Position numbers and translations under genes: made by a program
Virus record (IMG/VR): IMGVR_UViG_3300017971_000264
Location: 1-64,000 of that record
Source of the DNA: a virus
Direction: 5' to 3' (one strand)
Length of the DNA stretch: 64,000 nt
Notes under the pieces: generated by a model
What the model saw: the letters and a program-made list of their open reading frames with translations, nothing else
The model's database searches: none
What the model was told of the DNA's origin: nothing
Shown: piece after piece, positions 32,351 to 41,130 of the stretch
Layout of the letters: each line of letters begins with the position of its first letter
How positions within the stretch are numbered: position 1 is the first letter of the stretch

Positions 32351-34630
32351 ATGGCATCGACGGAATTTCTCTCGTCGAAGGTCGTCATTCTCGAAGAGGA
32401 GCCAAAAGTTCCAGCGATTGCCGCTTTGGCAAGCGCCGTAGTGCTTGGCTGCGGCGTCACCGAGCGAGGTAAGATCGCGGACGCACAGCTCTCGACATCC
32501 TTCGACCAATGGGTAGACCTGTGGGGAGGCTTCACGGCAGACGCTGATTTGGCGCTTGCATCGTACGGCTTCTACCAGAACGGCGGTCTATTCTTTTGGA
32601 CGGTGAGAACCGTTCATTTCACAGACATCAACACTCCGGCATCGGCAACGGCAGCCGCATCCACGGGAATGCTTCAGACAGCAGGCACCGCGGACTCGGC
32701 TGGCAAGGTGACCGGAACCAACGCTCTGCCTGTCCCACTGGAGGACGGTGACACATTGGACATTACGACGGAACTCGGTGGACCGACGACCGCGACGTTC
32801 AATGGCGGAACCGGAAAAGCCTCCACAGGTGGAGCCGGGCCGTACAACCTATCCGGAGGTGAGACGGTCATCGTGAAAGTCGGTCCCGCAGCGACGGCGC
32901 CGACTCAGACGCTCAGCATCGGCGCAGGGTTCATCGTCACGCCGGGTTCGGCCACCAGGGCCGAGGTCGCAGCGGCCTTGAATGCGGTGATCAACGGCGC
33001 GAAAGTGACCGACGACACAACCGCAGTGAAGATCGAGACCGATCAAGCAGGCAGCGGCGCTCGCCTGGAGATCATCGGCGGTACAGCGCTTGGCGTAGCT
33101 CCGTTGCTCGACTTCACCGTAGGCGTCTATGCGGGTACCGGAAACGTAGCGGACCTCGCCAATCCCACAGCATCCGAAATCGAAGCTGTTGTGGAAGGTG
33201 CGGTGTCCAACGTGGCCGTGTCCCAGGAGTCCGGTGGCGAGATGTCCATCGAGACTCTGACTGTTGGCGCGTCGGCGTGGGTACGTGTGGAAGCCACTTC
33301 CACCGCTGACGGCAAATTCGGGTTCGACAACACGCAGCACACCGGTGCCGATGCGACTCCGGAGGACACGCTGAAAGTCGACGGGAAGACTCCCGGCGCG
33401 TTCGGCGACAAGATCTCCACCGTGGTTGCGGACGCCACCAGTGGCACGGCAGCGGAGTTCAACTTCCAGGTTCTGTCGGACGGTGTTGTCACGGAGACCT
33501 TCCCGAATGTCACCATGGACGACTCGGCAGCGAACTACGTCGAGAAGGTGGTGAACAACGCCAACTTCGGCTCCAAGCTGATAGCGGTGACCGACCAAGG
33601 TCTTGCCTACTCCGCGTTGCTCAAGCGACCGGCGAACGGCACTTCCTCGACGCTCACCGGCGGTGACGACGGCCTCACGGGTATCGTCGACATCGACTAC
33701 TTGGGTTCCTCCGCCGGGCCGACGGGATTGCACTGCTTCGACCGCGTAAGCGGTGGTCGCATCTTGATCGTCCCCGGAAAGGCGACGCCGGCGATTCACC
33801 AGGGCATGTTGACCTACGCCGAGACAACCAGGCTCGGGTCCATGTTCTGCGTTCTCGACCCACCCGAGGGTTACACCGCCGAGCAGATGGTCACCTACGT
33901 GGAGACTACTGCGTCGCTCCTGGAGCGTTCGGAGTTCGGAGCCATCTACTGGCCTCGAATCAAGATTCCGAACCCCTCGACGGCGGTCTTCGGTGACGAC
34001 GATGCTATCGCGGTGGCACCGTCCGGTCACATCGCGGGTCTCATGGCTCGCAATGACGGCAGGAACGGTGGTGTCTACGAGCAGCCGGCTGGTACGCTCT
34101 CCAATTGGGGAGTCATCTCCGGAATGCTCGGAGTGGAAGACGACCCCGGCGGCGCCGAGGAACATCAGGTCCTCGACGAAGGCAAGCGGGATCTCATCTA
34201 CCCGAAACGCATCAACCCGATCACCAAACTGGAGGGAACGACCTGGCACATCGACGGTTCCAGGACCCTCAAGTCGACCGGGAACTTCCCATCGGTGGCG
34301 GAGCGTCGCGGCGCTATCCACATCGAGCAGACCATCAAAGCCGGGCTGATTGTTCTCAAGCATCGCCCGAACAACAAGGCCAACCGCGCATTGGCCAACC
34401 GTATCATCACAGCGTTCTTGCTTCGCGAGATGGCGAAGAACGCTTTCAGAAGCACGAACCCGGACGAGGCGTTCTATGTGAACACTTCGGACGCCATCAA
34501 CACTCCGGCGGACGAGTTCGCAGGCGTGATGAACATCAAGCTCGGCTTGGCTATGAACAAACCGACGGAGTTCATCCCTGTAGTTGTCTCCCAGGACACA
34601 CGCGCCTACGTCGAAAGCCTTGGTGTGTAA
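32351..34630 (+). CDS. Contractile tail sheath protein
   Basis: Encodes 759 residues. The N-terminus ('STSFDQWVDLWGGFTADADL', 'YGFYQNGGLFFWTVRT') and the C-terminal third ('WGVISGMLGVEDDPGG', 'RGAIHIEQTIKAGLIVLKHR', 'ANRIITAFLLREMAKNAFRS') match tail sheath families; the C-terminal arms interlock neighbouring subunits. Residues about 168-258 and 266-333 are two copies of a module also found in two baseplate-region proteins. GGAGG precedes the start. Followed at once by the tube gene. Confidence 0.93.
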   Translation: MASTEFLSSKVVILEEEPKVPAIAALASAVVLGCGVTERGKIADAQLSTSFDQWVDLWGGFTADADLALASYGFYQNGGLFFWTVRTVHFTDINTPASATAAASTGMLQTAGTADSAGKVTGTNALPVPLEDGDTLDITTELGGPTTATFNGGTGKASTGGAGPYNLSGGETVIVKVGPAATAPTQTLSIGAGFIVTPGSATRAEVAAALNAVINGAKVTDDTTAVKIETDQAGSGARLEIIGGTALGVAPLLDFTVGVYAGTGNVADLANPTASEIEAVVEGAVSNVAVSQESGGEMSIETLTVGASAWVRVEATSTADGKFGFDNTQHTGADATPEDTLKVDGKTPGAFGDKISTVVADATSGTAAEFNFQVLSDGVVTETFPNVTMDDSAANYVEKVVNNANFGSKLIAVTDQGLAYSALLKRPANGTSSTLTGGDDGLTGIVDIDYLGSSAGPTGLHCFDRVSGGRILIVPGKATPAIHQGMLTYAETTRLGSMFCVLDPPEGYTAEQMVTYVETTASLLERSEFGAIYWPRIKIPNPSTAVFGDDDAIAVAPSGHIAGLMARNDGRNGGVYEQPAGTLSNWGVISGMLGVEDDPGGAEEHQVLDEGKRDLIYPKRINPITKLEGTTWHIDGSRTLKSTGNFPSVAERRGAIHIEQTIKAGLIVLKHRPNNKANRALANRIITAFLLREMAKNAFRSTNPDEAFYVNTSDAINTPADEFAGVMNIKLGLAMNKPTEFIPVVVSQDTRAYVESLGV

Positions 34631-34642
34631 GGAGGGAAGACA

Positions 34643-35101
34643 ATGGCAACGCCAGTAAAATTCGACAAGAAGTTCGAGTTCGTTGTCGAGATCGAGGGCA
34701 TCGCAAGGGCCGGACTCAAGACCTGCTCCGAATTCGCGGTAGAGTTCGAGAAGGTTGTTCATCGAGAAGGCAAACGAGCGCACCCACATCAGGCACCCGG
34801 CAATGTCACGTATCCGGACATCACCATGGAACGTGGCATGGCGGACGACTACGACTTCTACAACTGGATGATCGACTGCTACAACGCTGCGGCGGGTACC
34901 GGTCAGCCGGAGCCGACGCTGTTCCGCAACGTCGACATCGTTCAGTTGGACCGTGATGGTGAAGAGTTGGCACGTTACACCGTGTACGACGCTTTCATCC
35001 AGCGGTATTCGGCAGGAGATTGGGACAAGGATGCTTCCGAAGTGAAGATCGAGAGCATCGTCATCGCCTACGACCATTGGAAGAAGGCGAAGGTCGCCTA
35101 G
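34643..35101 (+). CDS. Tail tube protein
   Basis: Encodes 152 residues. 'FDKKFEFVVEIEGIARAGLK', 'CSEFAVEFEKVVHREGKRAH', 'FYNWMIDCYNAA', and 'RNVDIVQLDRDGEELARYTV' match the T4 gp19-like tube family, with the Lys/His-rich loop after the second strand. Forms the inner tube for DNA passage. Strong GGAGG and the pairing with the sheath gene support it. Confidence 0.92.
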   Translation: MATPVKFDKKFEFVVEIEGIARAGLKTCSEFAVEFEKVVHREGKRAHPHQAPGNVTYPDITMERGMADDYDFYNWMIDCYNAAAGTGQPEPTLFRNVDIVQLDRDGEELARYTVYDAFIQRYSAGDWDKDASEVKIESIVIAYDHWKKAKVA

Positions 35102-35126
35102 CCAAGAAAAAGAACAGACTGGAGAG

Positions 35127-35157
35127 GCCACCCCTGGAAACGGGGGTGGCTAATCCT
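35127..35157 (+). terminator. Terminator-like hairpin after tube gene
   Basis: GCCACCCC (35127-35134) pairs perfectly with GGGGTGGC (35143-35150), loop of eight bases, then TAATCCTT. It separates the highly expressed sheath and tube genes from the chaperone and tape measure. Confidence 0.6.
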
Positions 35158-35193
35158 TAGAAAAAGAGCAGTTTTAGAAACAGGAGAAGAACA

Positions 35194-36036
35194 GTGAGAC
35201 AAGCAGAAGTAACACTCCCGTCCAGGCTCAAGATGGTTCTACGTGCGCTCACGCTGCGCGAAGAGAGCATCCTTGCGTCTACCAAGGGAAAGAGAGCTGA
35301 AGAGGCCCTGAATCAGGTTTTGGCGGCGTGCTGTGTGGAGATCACGGACCCAGGTCCGTACGAGAATCTCGGCACGAGGCCGAACTGGATGAACATGCTT
35401 CAGGGAGACCGGTTCGCAACGATGTTCGAGCTGCGGATGGTCACCCACGATGAGGGGCATCTGTACGAGTTCCGTTCTCAGTGTCCGTATTGTCGCTCGT
35501 TGAACACAGCGGAGGCGAACCTTCGCGAGGAGTTCTCGGTGCAGTCGATTTCGGACGAAATGTTCGCGGCGGTAAAAAGCAAGACGCCATTCACCGGCGA
35601 GGTGGCCGGCAAGAAGGTTGAGTTCGCTCCCTCGTTTGTGAGGGACATCACCAAGGGTCAGAAGCTTCGCAAGAAGTGGCCTGAGAGAGCGATGGCCGTT
35701 GCCCTTTGCCTGAGACTTACGTCCGTTGAGGGCGTGCCGGACCACCAGATCATCAACTGGCTGGACGGCGAGGGCAAGGGAGGATTTGAAGGAATTACGT
35801 CGGCAGACGCGGAGGTGCTTCGGGATCTCTACGACAAGTACGACGTCGGTATCGACACGGAGGTGGAGCTTGAATGCCCGGAATGCCGAGGCACATACGA
35901 GATTGACCTCCCTTTCGACGACAGCTTCTGGTCCCCAGCCCGTGGAGCCAGGAAGCGGAAGAAGGAACGCCGCCTTGGGCTGGCATCCTCGGAGGAACCT
36001 CAGAAGGAGACATCCTCCGACAACGATTTGAGCTAG
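35194..36036 (+). CDS. Tail assembly chaperone / baseplate protein, frame-0 product
   Basis: Encodes 280 residues from GTG 35194, with AGGAG upstream. The pattern 'LKMVLRALTLREESILASTK', CPYC (about 91-94), CPEC, then 'YEIDLPFDDSFWSP' matches the T4-type baseplate/assembly family (PF12322-like), which typically ends soon after the Phe-rich segment. Two Cys pairs form a probable zinc ribbon. The last ~40 residues are a basic, disordered extension. It lies between tube and tape measure, the place of tail assembly chaperones. A -1 frameshift signal inside the gene would make a longer form. Confidence 0.75.
   Translation: MRQAEVTLPSRLKMVLRALTLREESILASTKGKRAEEALNQVLAACCVEITDPGPYENLGTRPNWMNMLQGDRFATMFELRMVTHDEGHLYEFRSQCPYCRSLNTAEANLREEFSVQSISDEMFAAVKSKTPFTGEVAGKKVEFAPSFVRDITKGQKLRKKWPERAMAVALCLRLTSVEGVPDHQIINWLDGEGKGGFEGITSADAEVLRDLYDKYDVGIDTEVELECPECRGTYEIDLPFDDSFWSPARGARKRKKERRLGLASSEEPQKETSSDNDLS
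35910..35956 (+). promoter_or_regulatory. Programmed -1 frameshift signal
   Basis: Slippery heptamer CCCTTTC (35910-35916), 7-base spacer, and a bulged 11-pair stem with a 9-base loop (35935-35943). The upstream limit of the -1 frame is a TGA at 35904-35906, just before the heptamer, so the shift must occur at or after this point. Confidence 0.65.
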
Positions 36037-36176
36037 CTTGGCTGCCTTTGTTTGGCAGTGGGCTATCGATGCGGTGGGGTGAGACGCTTGATGTATCGCT
36101 TGATGAGGTCGATAAACTACTTGATATGATCTCGGAGGCGCGTCGAGCTGAATACAAATCCGCATTTGGAAAATGA
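35910..36176 (+). CDS. Frameshift extension of the tail assembly chaperone
   Basis: This -1 frame is open from 35907 to a TGA at 36174-36176. The heptamer C-CCT-TTC at 35910-35916 is in the correct zero-frame phase. Seven bases later a stem-loop forms (35924-35934 with 35944-35956; 11 pairs, two bulged G). A shift gives a 327-residue fusion ending with an acidic helix ('LDEVDKLLDMISEARRAEYK'). It fills an otherwise empty 149-base gap before the tape measure. Without shifting, ATG 36069 would give only 35 residues and lacks a binding site. Equivalent shifts make lambda gpGT and P2 gpE'. Confidence 0.6.
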   Translation, partial: PFRRQLLVPSPWSQEAEEGTPPWAGILGGTSEGDILRQRFELAWLPLFGSGLSMRWGETLDVSLDEVDKLLDMISEARRAEYKSAFGK

Positions 36177-36185
36177 GGTTCGCGA

Positions 36186-38783
36186 ATGGCGATGAATCAA
36201 TTCGGTGCGGGTTTTACGATATTTGGTAGGGATGCCGCATCTCCCGTCTTTGCACGAGTCGCCGGCAGATTCATGGGCATGGTTAAAACGGTCGTCGGAG
36301 GGGCTGCCACCATGAGCAGCTCCCTCGGCGCCATGGCCATCGGAATGAAAGCGAGACAGATCGGGAAGGCTATGACCGGCTCGATCACCGCGATGTCGGA
36401 TGCAGCGGCGACGTTTGAGCAAAACCTTGCCGGAATTGGAGTCATCACAGGGGCTACTGCCAAAGAAATGAAGGGGTTGCACGATGCCGCGCTCGATGCG
36501 GCTATGGCAACCCAGTTCAGTCCAGAGGAGGCGACGGAGGGCCTCCAGAACCTCGCTGCGGCAGGTCTGAGCGCAGGGGAAGCGGTGGAGGCTCTCAAGC
36601 CCGTCCTTGACCTTGCCACAGGCTCGCTGGGCCAGCTTGGCCTGGCGGAGGCAGGAAATGCCGTTGTCGGTACGCTCAAGGCGTTCGGCATGGAGGCAAG
36701 CAACGCAGCCGTTGTCACAGACAAGCTGCTCAAGATCACGCAGCTCACGAACTTCCAGGCCAGGGATTTCGATGTCGGTCTCTCAAGGGCGGCATCTACG
36801 GCGAAGATCTACGGGCAGAACCTCGACGACACGCTCATCACCATGGGTGCGCTGCGGAACATGAACGTCGAGGCGAGTGTTGCGTCCACCTCGCTGCGAG
36901 AAGCGTGGCGACGAATGGCCTCCGATCAGAGGGCGCAGCAGCTCATCACACGCAAGGGCATTGACATCTTTGACAAGCGCACCGGCAAAGCGCGAGAGTT
37001 CATCGACGTGATGTTCGATGTTGCCGATGCGACGAAGAAGATGACAGATAAAGAGAGAATGCGCATGGCCACCTTGGCCTTCGGTACCAGGGGCATGGCC
37101 GCGTTCAACGCCATTGCCCAGGCGCAGAAGACAATCACCGTCAACGGCGTGAAGCACAACCTCAAGGGAAGGAAGGCCATCGCGGCACTTCGCTTGGAGA
37201 TGATGCACGCTACCGACGCGATGAGCGACTTCAAGCGTGAGTCCCTTGAAGCGCAGATTGGTATCGAGGGAGTGGGAGAGGCCCTTCAAGGCTCCACTGG
37301 CGCAGCAGAGAAGTTTCGAGAGGAGCTGCTCGATACGCTCAAGGGCCAGCGCAAGTTGATTGAAGGTGCCAAGGAGGGTCTGCTGACTGTCCTTGGAGAG
37401 GCCGCGGCAAAGGTGCTGAAGCCGCTGTCGAAGGTGGTTTACACGATCATCTCCGGAATCGCCGGGTTCTTGAACACCATCCCCATGGAGGCGCGACAGG
37501 TAATCATCGCGTTCATCGGTGGCCTCGGCACGCTGATCTCGATGGTTGGTGGCCTGTTCATTCTCAAGGGCATCATGAGTATGCTCGGTGTTTCAATCGG
37601 CGGACTGGTATTCGCTCTCGTGAAGTTCGTCCTGGTACTGGCTCCGCTCACCATCCTCTTGGCAGGTCTCGGTGTCGCAGCGTACGCAGCGTTCCGAGCG
37701 TTCAAGAAGAACACGGGTGGCATCGGCGACTCGTGGGAGGACATGGTCAAGAAGATAAAGCTTGGCTGGAGAGCTGTTGTTCAGATCATCGGGAAGGGTG
37801 AGCTGAGCAAGAAGATGAACAAGGAGCTGAGCAAAGCAGGGAACGAAGGCGTCCTTGGCTTCGTCAACGGCTTCAAACGGTTCGTCGAGCGCATGAAGGC
37901 CATGTGGGAAGGTATCAAGCGAGGATTCGACGAAGGCGTTGCGGCTCTATCGGAGTCGAGCGCCATGAAGCAGCTCATTGCGACGATGCAGACTCTGTTC
38001 GGCACCTTCACGGGAGATGCGGAGAACTCAGCAGCGGTGCTTGCTGACTGGGGAGAAAAAGGCGAGGGCCTCGGAAAGAAGCTTGCGAGCTTCGGAGAGA
38101 TTGCCCTGAAGGCCCTGAACCATTTCATCAAGTTCGGCAAGAAGGCAGTCGAGTGGATGGCCAACCTCACAGCAGAGGATGTCATCAACGGACTGCATGA
38201 GATTGCGGAGGTCTTTAAGACCATCTGGACAGTGTTGAAGAAGATCGGACAGACAGTGGCTGTCGTGTATCACGCCATTCGAGTGTTGGTGCTGTTCGTG
38301 AAAAACACCATCGGTGGCATGGTCAGCAACTTCGGAGATATGTGGACCGGTCTATTCGGAGACGAAGCAGAATCCAAAGCAGCGAAGAAGCGAATTCTGT
38401 ATCGACAGCTCAGAGGTGTCGAAGGAGCGTATGGAGAAACCGGTCGCGCCGGCGTCGATCTTGGAGAGGCTGGAGCAAAGCTGTTTGGCAAAGAGGATGA
38501 GTACGCAGAGACAGCGGCATTGTCCAGGGCGCAGCTTGAGCGACAGCGCAGAACAGGTGCCATGAAGGAGATGTTCTTCAGGATGAAGGCAGGTGATGAG
38601 ATTTCTCCAGATCTGCTTTCGGCGGCAATGGGTAGAGACATTGTTAAGGCTATCAAGGATGCGAAGTTCTCAGTGAAGGTGAATGCTTCCGAGTTGAGAG
38701 GCGCACTCAAAAGCGATGCACAAGAAGATGCAGAGACAAGCTTGGATACCGACATCCCGGTCTCTGAGTTTGGAGGTTACTAA
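36186..38783 (+). CDS. Tape measure protein
   Basis: Encodes 865 residues. The N-terminal 300 match the TP901-1-like tape measure family ('ATFEQNLAGIGVITGATAKE', 'GLQNLAAAGLSAGEAVEALK', 'TKLLKITQ'-type helices). Residues about 416-506 hold several hydrophobic segments ('GLGTLISMVGGLFILKGIMS') that may enter the host membrane during DNA delivery. The rest is long helix. Sets tail length, and by its size predicts a tail of roughly 130 nm. Between chaperone and baseplate genes, as usual. Confidence 0.9.
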   Translation: MAMNQFGAGFTIFGRDAASPVFARVAGRFMGMVKTVVGGAATMSSSLGAMAIGMKARQIGKAMTGSITAMSDAAATFEQNLAGIGVITGATAKEMKGLHDAALDAAMATQFSPEEATEGLQNLAAAGLSAGEAVEALKPVLDLATGSLGQLGLAEAGNAVVGTLKAFGMEASNAAVVTDKLLKITQLTNFQARDFDVGLSRAASTAKIYGQNLDDTLITMGALRNMNVEASVASTSLREAWRRMASDQRAQQLITRKGIDIFDKRTGKAREFIDVMFDVADATKKMTDKERMRMATLAFGTRGMAAFNAIAQAQKTITVNGVKHNLKGRKAIAALRLEMMHATDAMSDFKRESLEAQIGIEGVGEALQGSTGAAEKFREELLDTLKGQRKLIEGAKEGLLTVLGEAAAKVLKPLSKVVYTIISGIAGFLNTIPMEARQVIIAFIGGLGTLISMVGGLFILKGIMSMLGVSIGGLVFALVKFVLVLAPLTILLAGLGVAAYAAFRAFKKNTGGIGDSWEDMVKKIKLGWRAVVQIIGKGELSKKMNKELSKAGNEGVLGFVNGFKRFVERMKAMWEGIKRGFDEGVAALSESSAMKQLIATMQTLFGTFTGDAENSAAVLADWGEKGEGLGKKLASFGEIALKALNHFIKFGKKAVEWMANLTAEDVINGLHEIAEVFKTIWTVLKKIGQTVAVVYHAIRVLVLFVKNTIGGMVSNFGDMWTGLFGDEAESKAAKKRILYRQLRGVEGAYGETGRAGVDLGEAGAKLFGKEDEYAETAALSRAQLERQRRTGAMKEMFFRMKAGDEISPDLLSAAMGRDIVKAIKDAKFSVKVNASELRGALKSDAQEDAETSLDTDIPVSEFGGY

Positions 38784-39397
38784 TGGCGGAAGAGTCACCT
38801 AGCAACAAGCCGCAAAATCCCAACACGTCGGGCATTGCGAAGAACTTCAGTGATGCCTCCAGGGGCTACCTGAAGAACATGCTGCTCAAGCCGGACATAA
38901 GCAAGCTGGTGTCCGACACGATGAGGTTCATGTTCTCTCCGAAGCAGGTTAGCGAGAAGCTGAGAGCCAACTACCAGGACTTCGCTCCGGTAGGAATGTC
39001 GGGAGAGTTTCAGAGCTTCAGAAACACTGTCGGCCCGGTTATTTCTTTTGCGCTGTACTGGAACTCTCTCATGTACGTGAAGGACACAGGTGTAACGCTG
39101 GATGAGGCACACGACTACGTAGAGGCGTCGCGTCGTTTTCTGGAGGCAAGTGTGTTGCCGGCGGCGGCTCCATCCGGAGTTATCACAGGAGAGACAGCAC
39201 CGTTCATTTTGTGCTTACCAGGAATTCTCACGCTTCGAGTGAAGGTCCAAGACGTGAATATCACGTTTGACCAGCTCGACCAGAAGGACAGATTGCGCGA
39301 GGTGAGAGCTACAGTGTCGTTTAAGGAGGCTCCACTCGGAAGGATCACCATGCAGGATCATCTAGAAGTCGGCATGGTACGGACGTGGGGAGAATAG
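38783..39397 (+). CDS. Baseplate/tube-adaptor protein (CIS tube-like)
   Basis: Encodes 204 residues. N-terminal 55 residues are polar; the core (90-204) is beta-rich and ends with 'LRVKVQDVNITFDQLDQKDR' and 'VRATVSFKEAP', a pattern of tube-initiator or LysM-associated baseplate proteins of contractile injection systems, where the strand 'R.V.A.V.F.E' recurs. The LysM-like gene next door supports it. Starts on the last base of the tape measure stop. Confidence 0.6.
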   Translation: MAEESPSNKPQNPNTSGIAKNFSDASRGYLKNMLLKPDISKLVSDTMRFMFSPKQVSEKLRANYQDFAPVGMSGEFQSFRNTVGPVISFALYWNSLMYVKDTGVTLDEAHDYVEASRRFLEASVLPAAAPSGVITGETAPFILCLPGILTLRVKVQDVNITFDQLDQKDRLREVRATVSFKEAPLGRITMQDHLEVGMVRTWGE

Positions 39398-39400
39398 ACC

Positions 39401-39736
39401 ATGCTTACGATTTACAGCCGGTACCGGTACTGTGAGCTGCATCGAGACGACGACGATGTGACCTATCTCACGGAGCCGGAGCCGATAGAATACTCGGACC
39501 AGTTCGATAATATTGTCCACATCGCCAAGGAAGGCGATACGTGGTGGGGCCTGGCACATATCTACTTCGGCAACATCGCTGACAGATGCCGTCTTTGGTG
39601 GGTCATTGCAGAGTTCCAGCCAGAGACAGTAGTTGACCCGACGTTGAAGATTGAGACAGGGGTCAAGGTGATCATACCCTCGATGCGGTACCTACGACTG
39701 AGGGTATTCGACAACGACCGCAGAAAGGATCACTAG
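39401..39736 (+). CDS. LysM-like baseplate wedge protein (gp53/gpX-like)
   Basis: Encodes 111 residues. 'IVHIAKEGDTWWGLAHIYFG', then 'RLWWVIAEFQPE' and 'LKIETGVKVIIPSMRYL' follow the LysM fold used in baseplate proteins such as T4 gp53 and P2 gpX. In phages the LysM fold here is structural, holding the hub, rather than wall binding. Confidence 0.75.
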   Translation: MLTIYSRYRYCELHRDDDDVTYLTEPEPIEYSDQFDNIVHIAKEGDTWWGLAHIYFGNIADRCRLWWVIAEFQPETVVDPTLKIETGVKVIIPSMRYLRLRVFDNDRRKDH

Positions 39737-41124
39737 TGCCATTCGGAGGACCCCAGGTTATCATCCAGCTTCTCGACTGGGATGACGGAGACGAGGATTG
39801 GTACGGGACATGGCTCGACATGCTCGAAATTCTCGACAAGCGCCTTGTGGCTTTCACGTTCACGGACCACGACGTGAAGATGGACAAGGCAGTCCTGGAG
39901 CTGAAGAACGACGACTTCGCACTGCTCGACAACCCGGTGTTTGTGAGAGGCCAAAAGCTGCTTATGACATGGGGATGGCAGGGGGACATGGCTGTTCCGA
40001 GGCGCATGATCGTGAAGAAGGTGGTCGGAGGAGCGACGCTGAGAGTGGTATGCCATTGCACGCTTTCGGAGCTGGATAGAAGGAAGCAGTATCGTATCAA
40101 CGAAGGCATGACTGACTCGGAATACGTGGCGCTGGTTGCTGCTGAGTATGGGTACCAAGGCACGCTACTGCATCTTGATGAAACGACAGAGGTGAGGGAG
40201 GCTATTGTTCAGCCGAAGTGGATGACGGATGCCAGGATGCTTCGGAAGCTTGCGAAGAGGAATGGTTTTCAGTTCTACATAGACGGCTCTGGGCTTCACT
40301 GGAAAGCCAGGAAGACCGACGTTGACCCGGCGAAGACGTTCATTTACTCGAAGGACCCTCACCGTTGTTTAATCCTGGAGCCTCCGGAAATTGAAGCGAA
40401 CATGACCAGGGGAGTGGCCAAGGTTCGCGTTCTGGCAAGGGACCCGTTTACGAAGGAGCAAGTGATCGCGGAGGTCACCGACGAGAATGCAGACATGGTG
40501 AGTCTCGGAGAAGAGGATGAGTACGGAGATCCGGATGCGTCCGATGCCGAGATGGGAAAGAGAGCGGCGCGGATCACGAAGGTGGACGAGCGACACGGTG
40601 GTTATATGACCCAGGCCGAGGCCGATGCGGAAGCAAGGGCCAGGTTCAGGGAGACAGCGAAGAAGAAGTACAAGCTCAAGATGAAGACCATTGGAGACCC
40701 GAGGATTGGTGGCAAGATGGTTATCGACCTTTGGGGCTTCTCGGAGTCGTTCGATGGGCTGTATTACATCAAGGTTTGCGAGACAGAGATCTCAGACGGG
40801 AGATTTGTACAGACGCTCACGTGTCGAAAAGACTCGTTGAGAGAGGTCAAGGCAACGAAGAAGAAACAGAAGCGCGGCAAGAAGAATCCGAAGGGTGGAG
40901 CGCAGCCACCCGAGAAGCTAGATCCGAAGGTGCTGATTGGAGAAATGGTCATTCGTTACAATGACGAAGGCGTTCCACAGCCGGTGATGATCTACAAGGA
41001 AGACATGAGCCAAGCTACAGGCAGGGAAATGACTCCGGACTGGTACGAGCTTGCGAATCTACCGGAGCATGTCCTTCAATCGTTGGCAGATCAGGGAACA
41101 CAATCTGTTCTGCCGGATGAGTAG
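39736..41124 (+). CDS. Baseplate hub protein (gpD/gp27-like)
   Basis: Encodes 462 residues from GTG 39736. N-terminal strands 'LVAFTFTDHDVKMDKAVLEL', a 'GQKLLMTWGW' strand, and 'LAKRNGFQFYIDGSGLHWKA' are typical of the late-control D / gp27 hub, a trimer that bridges tube and spike. A central acidic linker and a C-terminal 'VCETEISDGRFVQTLTCRKD' strand follow. The Lys-rich tail after residue 375 is an added extension. Followed by the spike gene. Confidence 0.85.
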   Translation: MPFGGPQVIIQLLDWDDGDEDWYGTWLDMLEILDKRLVAFTFTDHDVKMDKAVLELKNDDFALLDNPVFVRGQKLLMTWGWQGDMAVPRRMIVKKVVGGATLRVVCHCTLSELDRRKQYRINEGMTDSEYVALVAAEYGYQGTLLHLDETTEVREAIVQPKWMTDARMLRKLAKRNGFQFYIDGSGLHWKARKTDVDPAKTFIYSKDPHRCLILEPPEIEANMTRGVAKVRVLARDPFTKEQVIAEVTDENADMVSLGEEDEYGDPDASDAEMGKRAARITKVDERHGGYMTQAEADAEARARFRETAKKKYKLKMKTIGDPRIGGKMVIDLWGFSESFDGLYYIKVCETEISDGRFVQTLTCRKDSLREVKATKKKQKRGKKNPKGGAQPPEKLDPKVLIGEMVIRYNDEGVPQPVMIYKEDMSQATGREMTPDWYELANLPEHVLQSLADQGTQSVLPDE

Positions 41125-41130
41125 GAAACA

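Noticed and set aside
32849-35131. 760-codon minus-strand ORF opposite sheath and tube
   Set aside because: It lies wholly over two confidently identified + strand genes; long antisense frames here follow from the codon bias of the + strand genes. No start site context or known domain.
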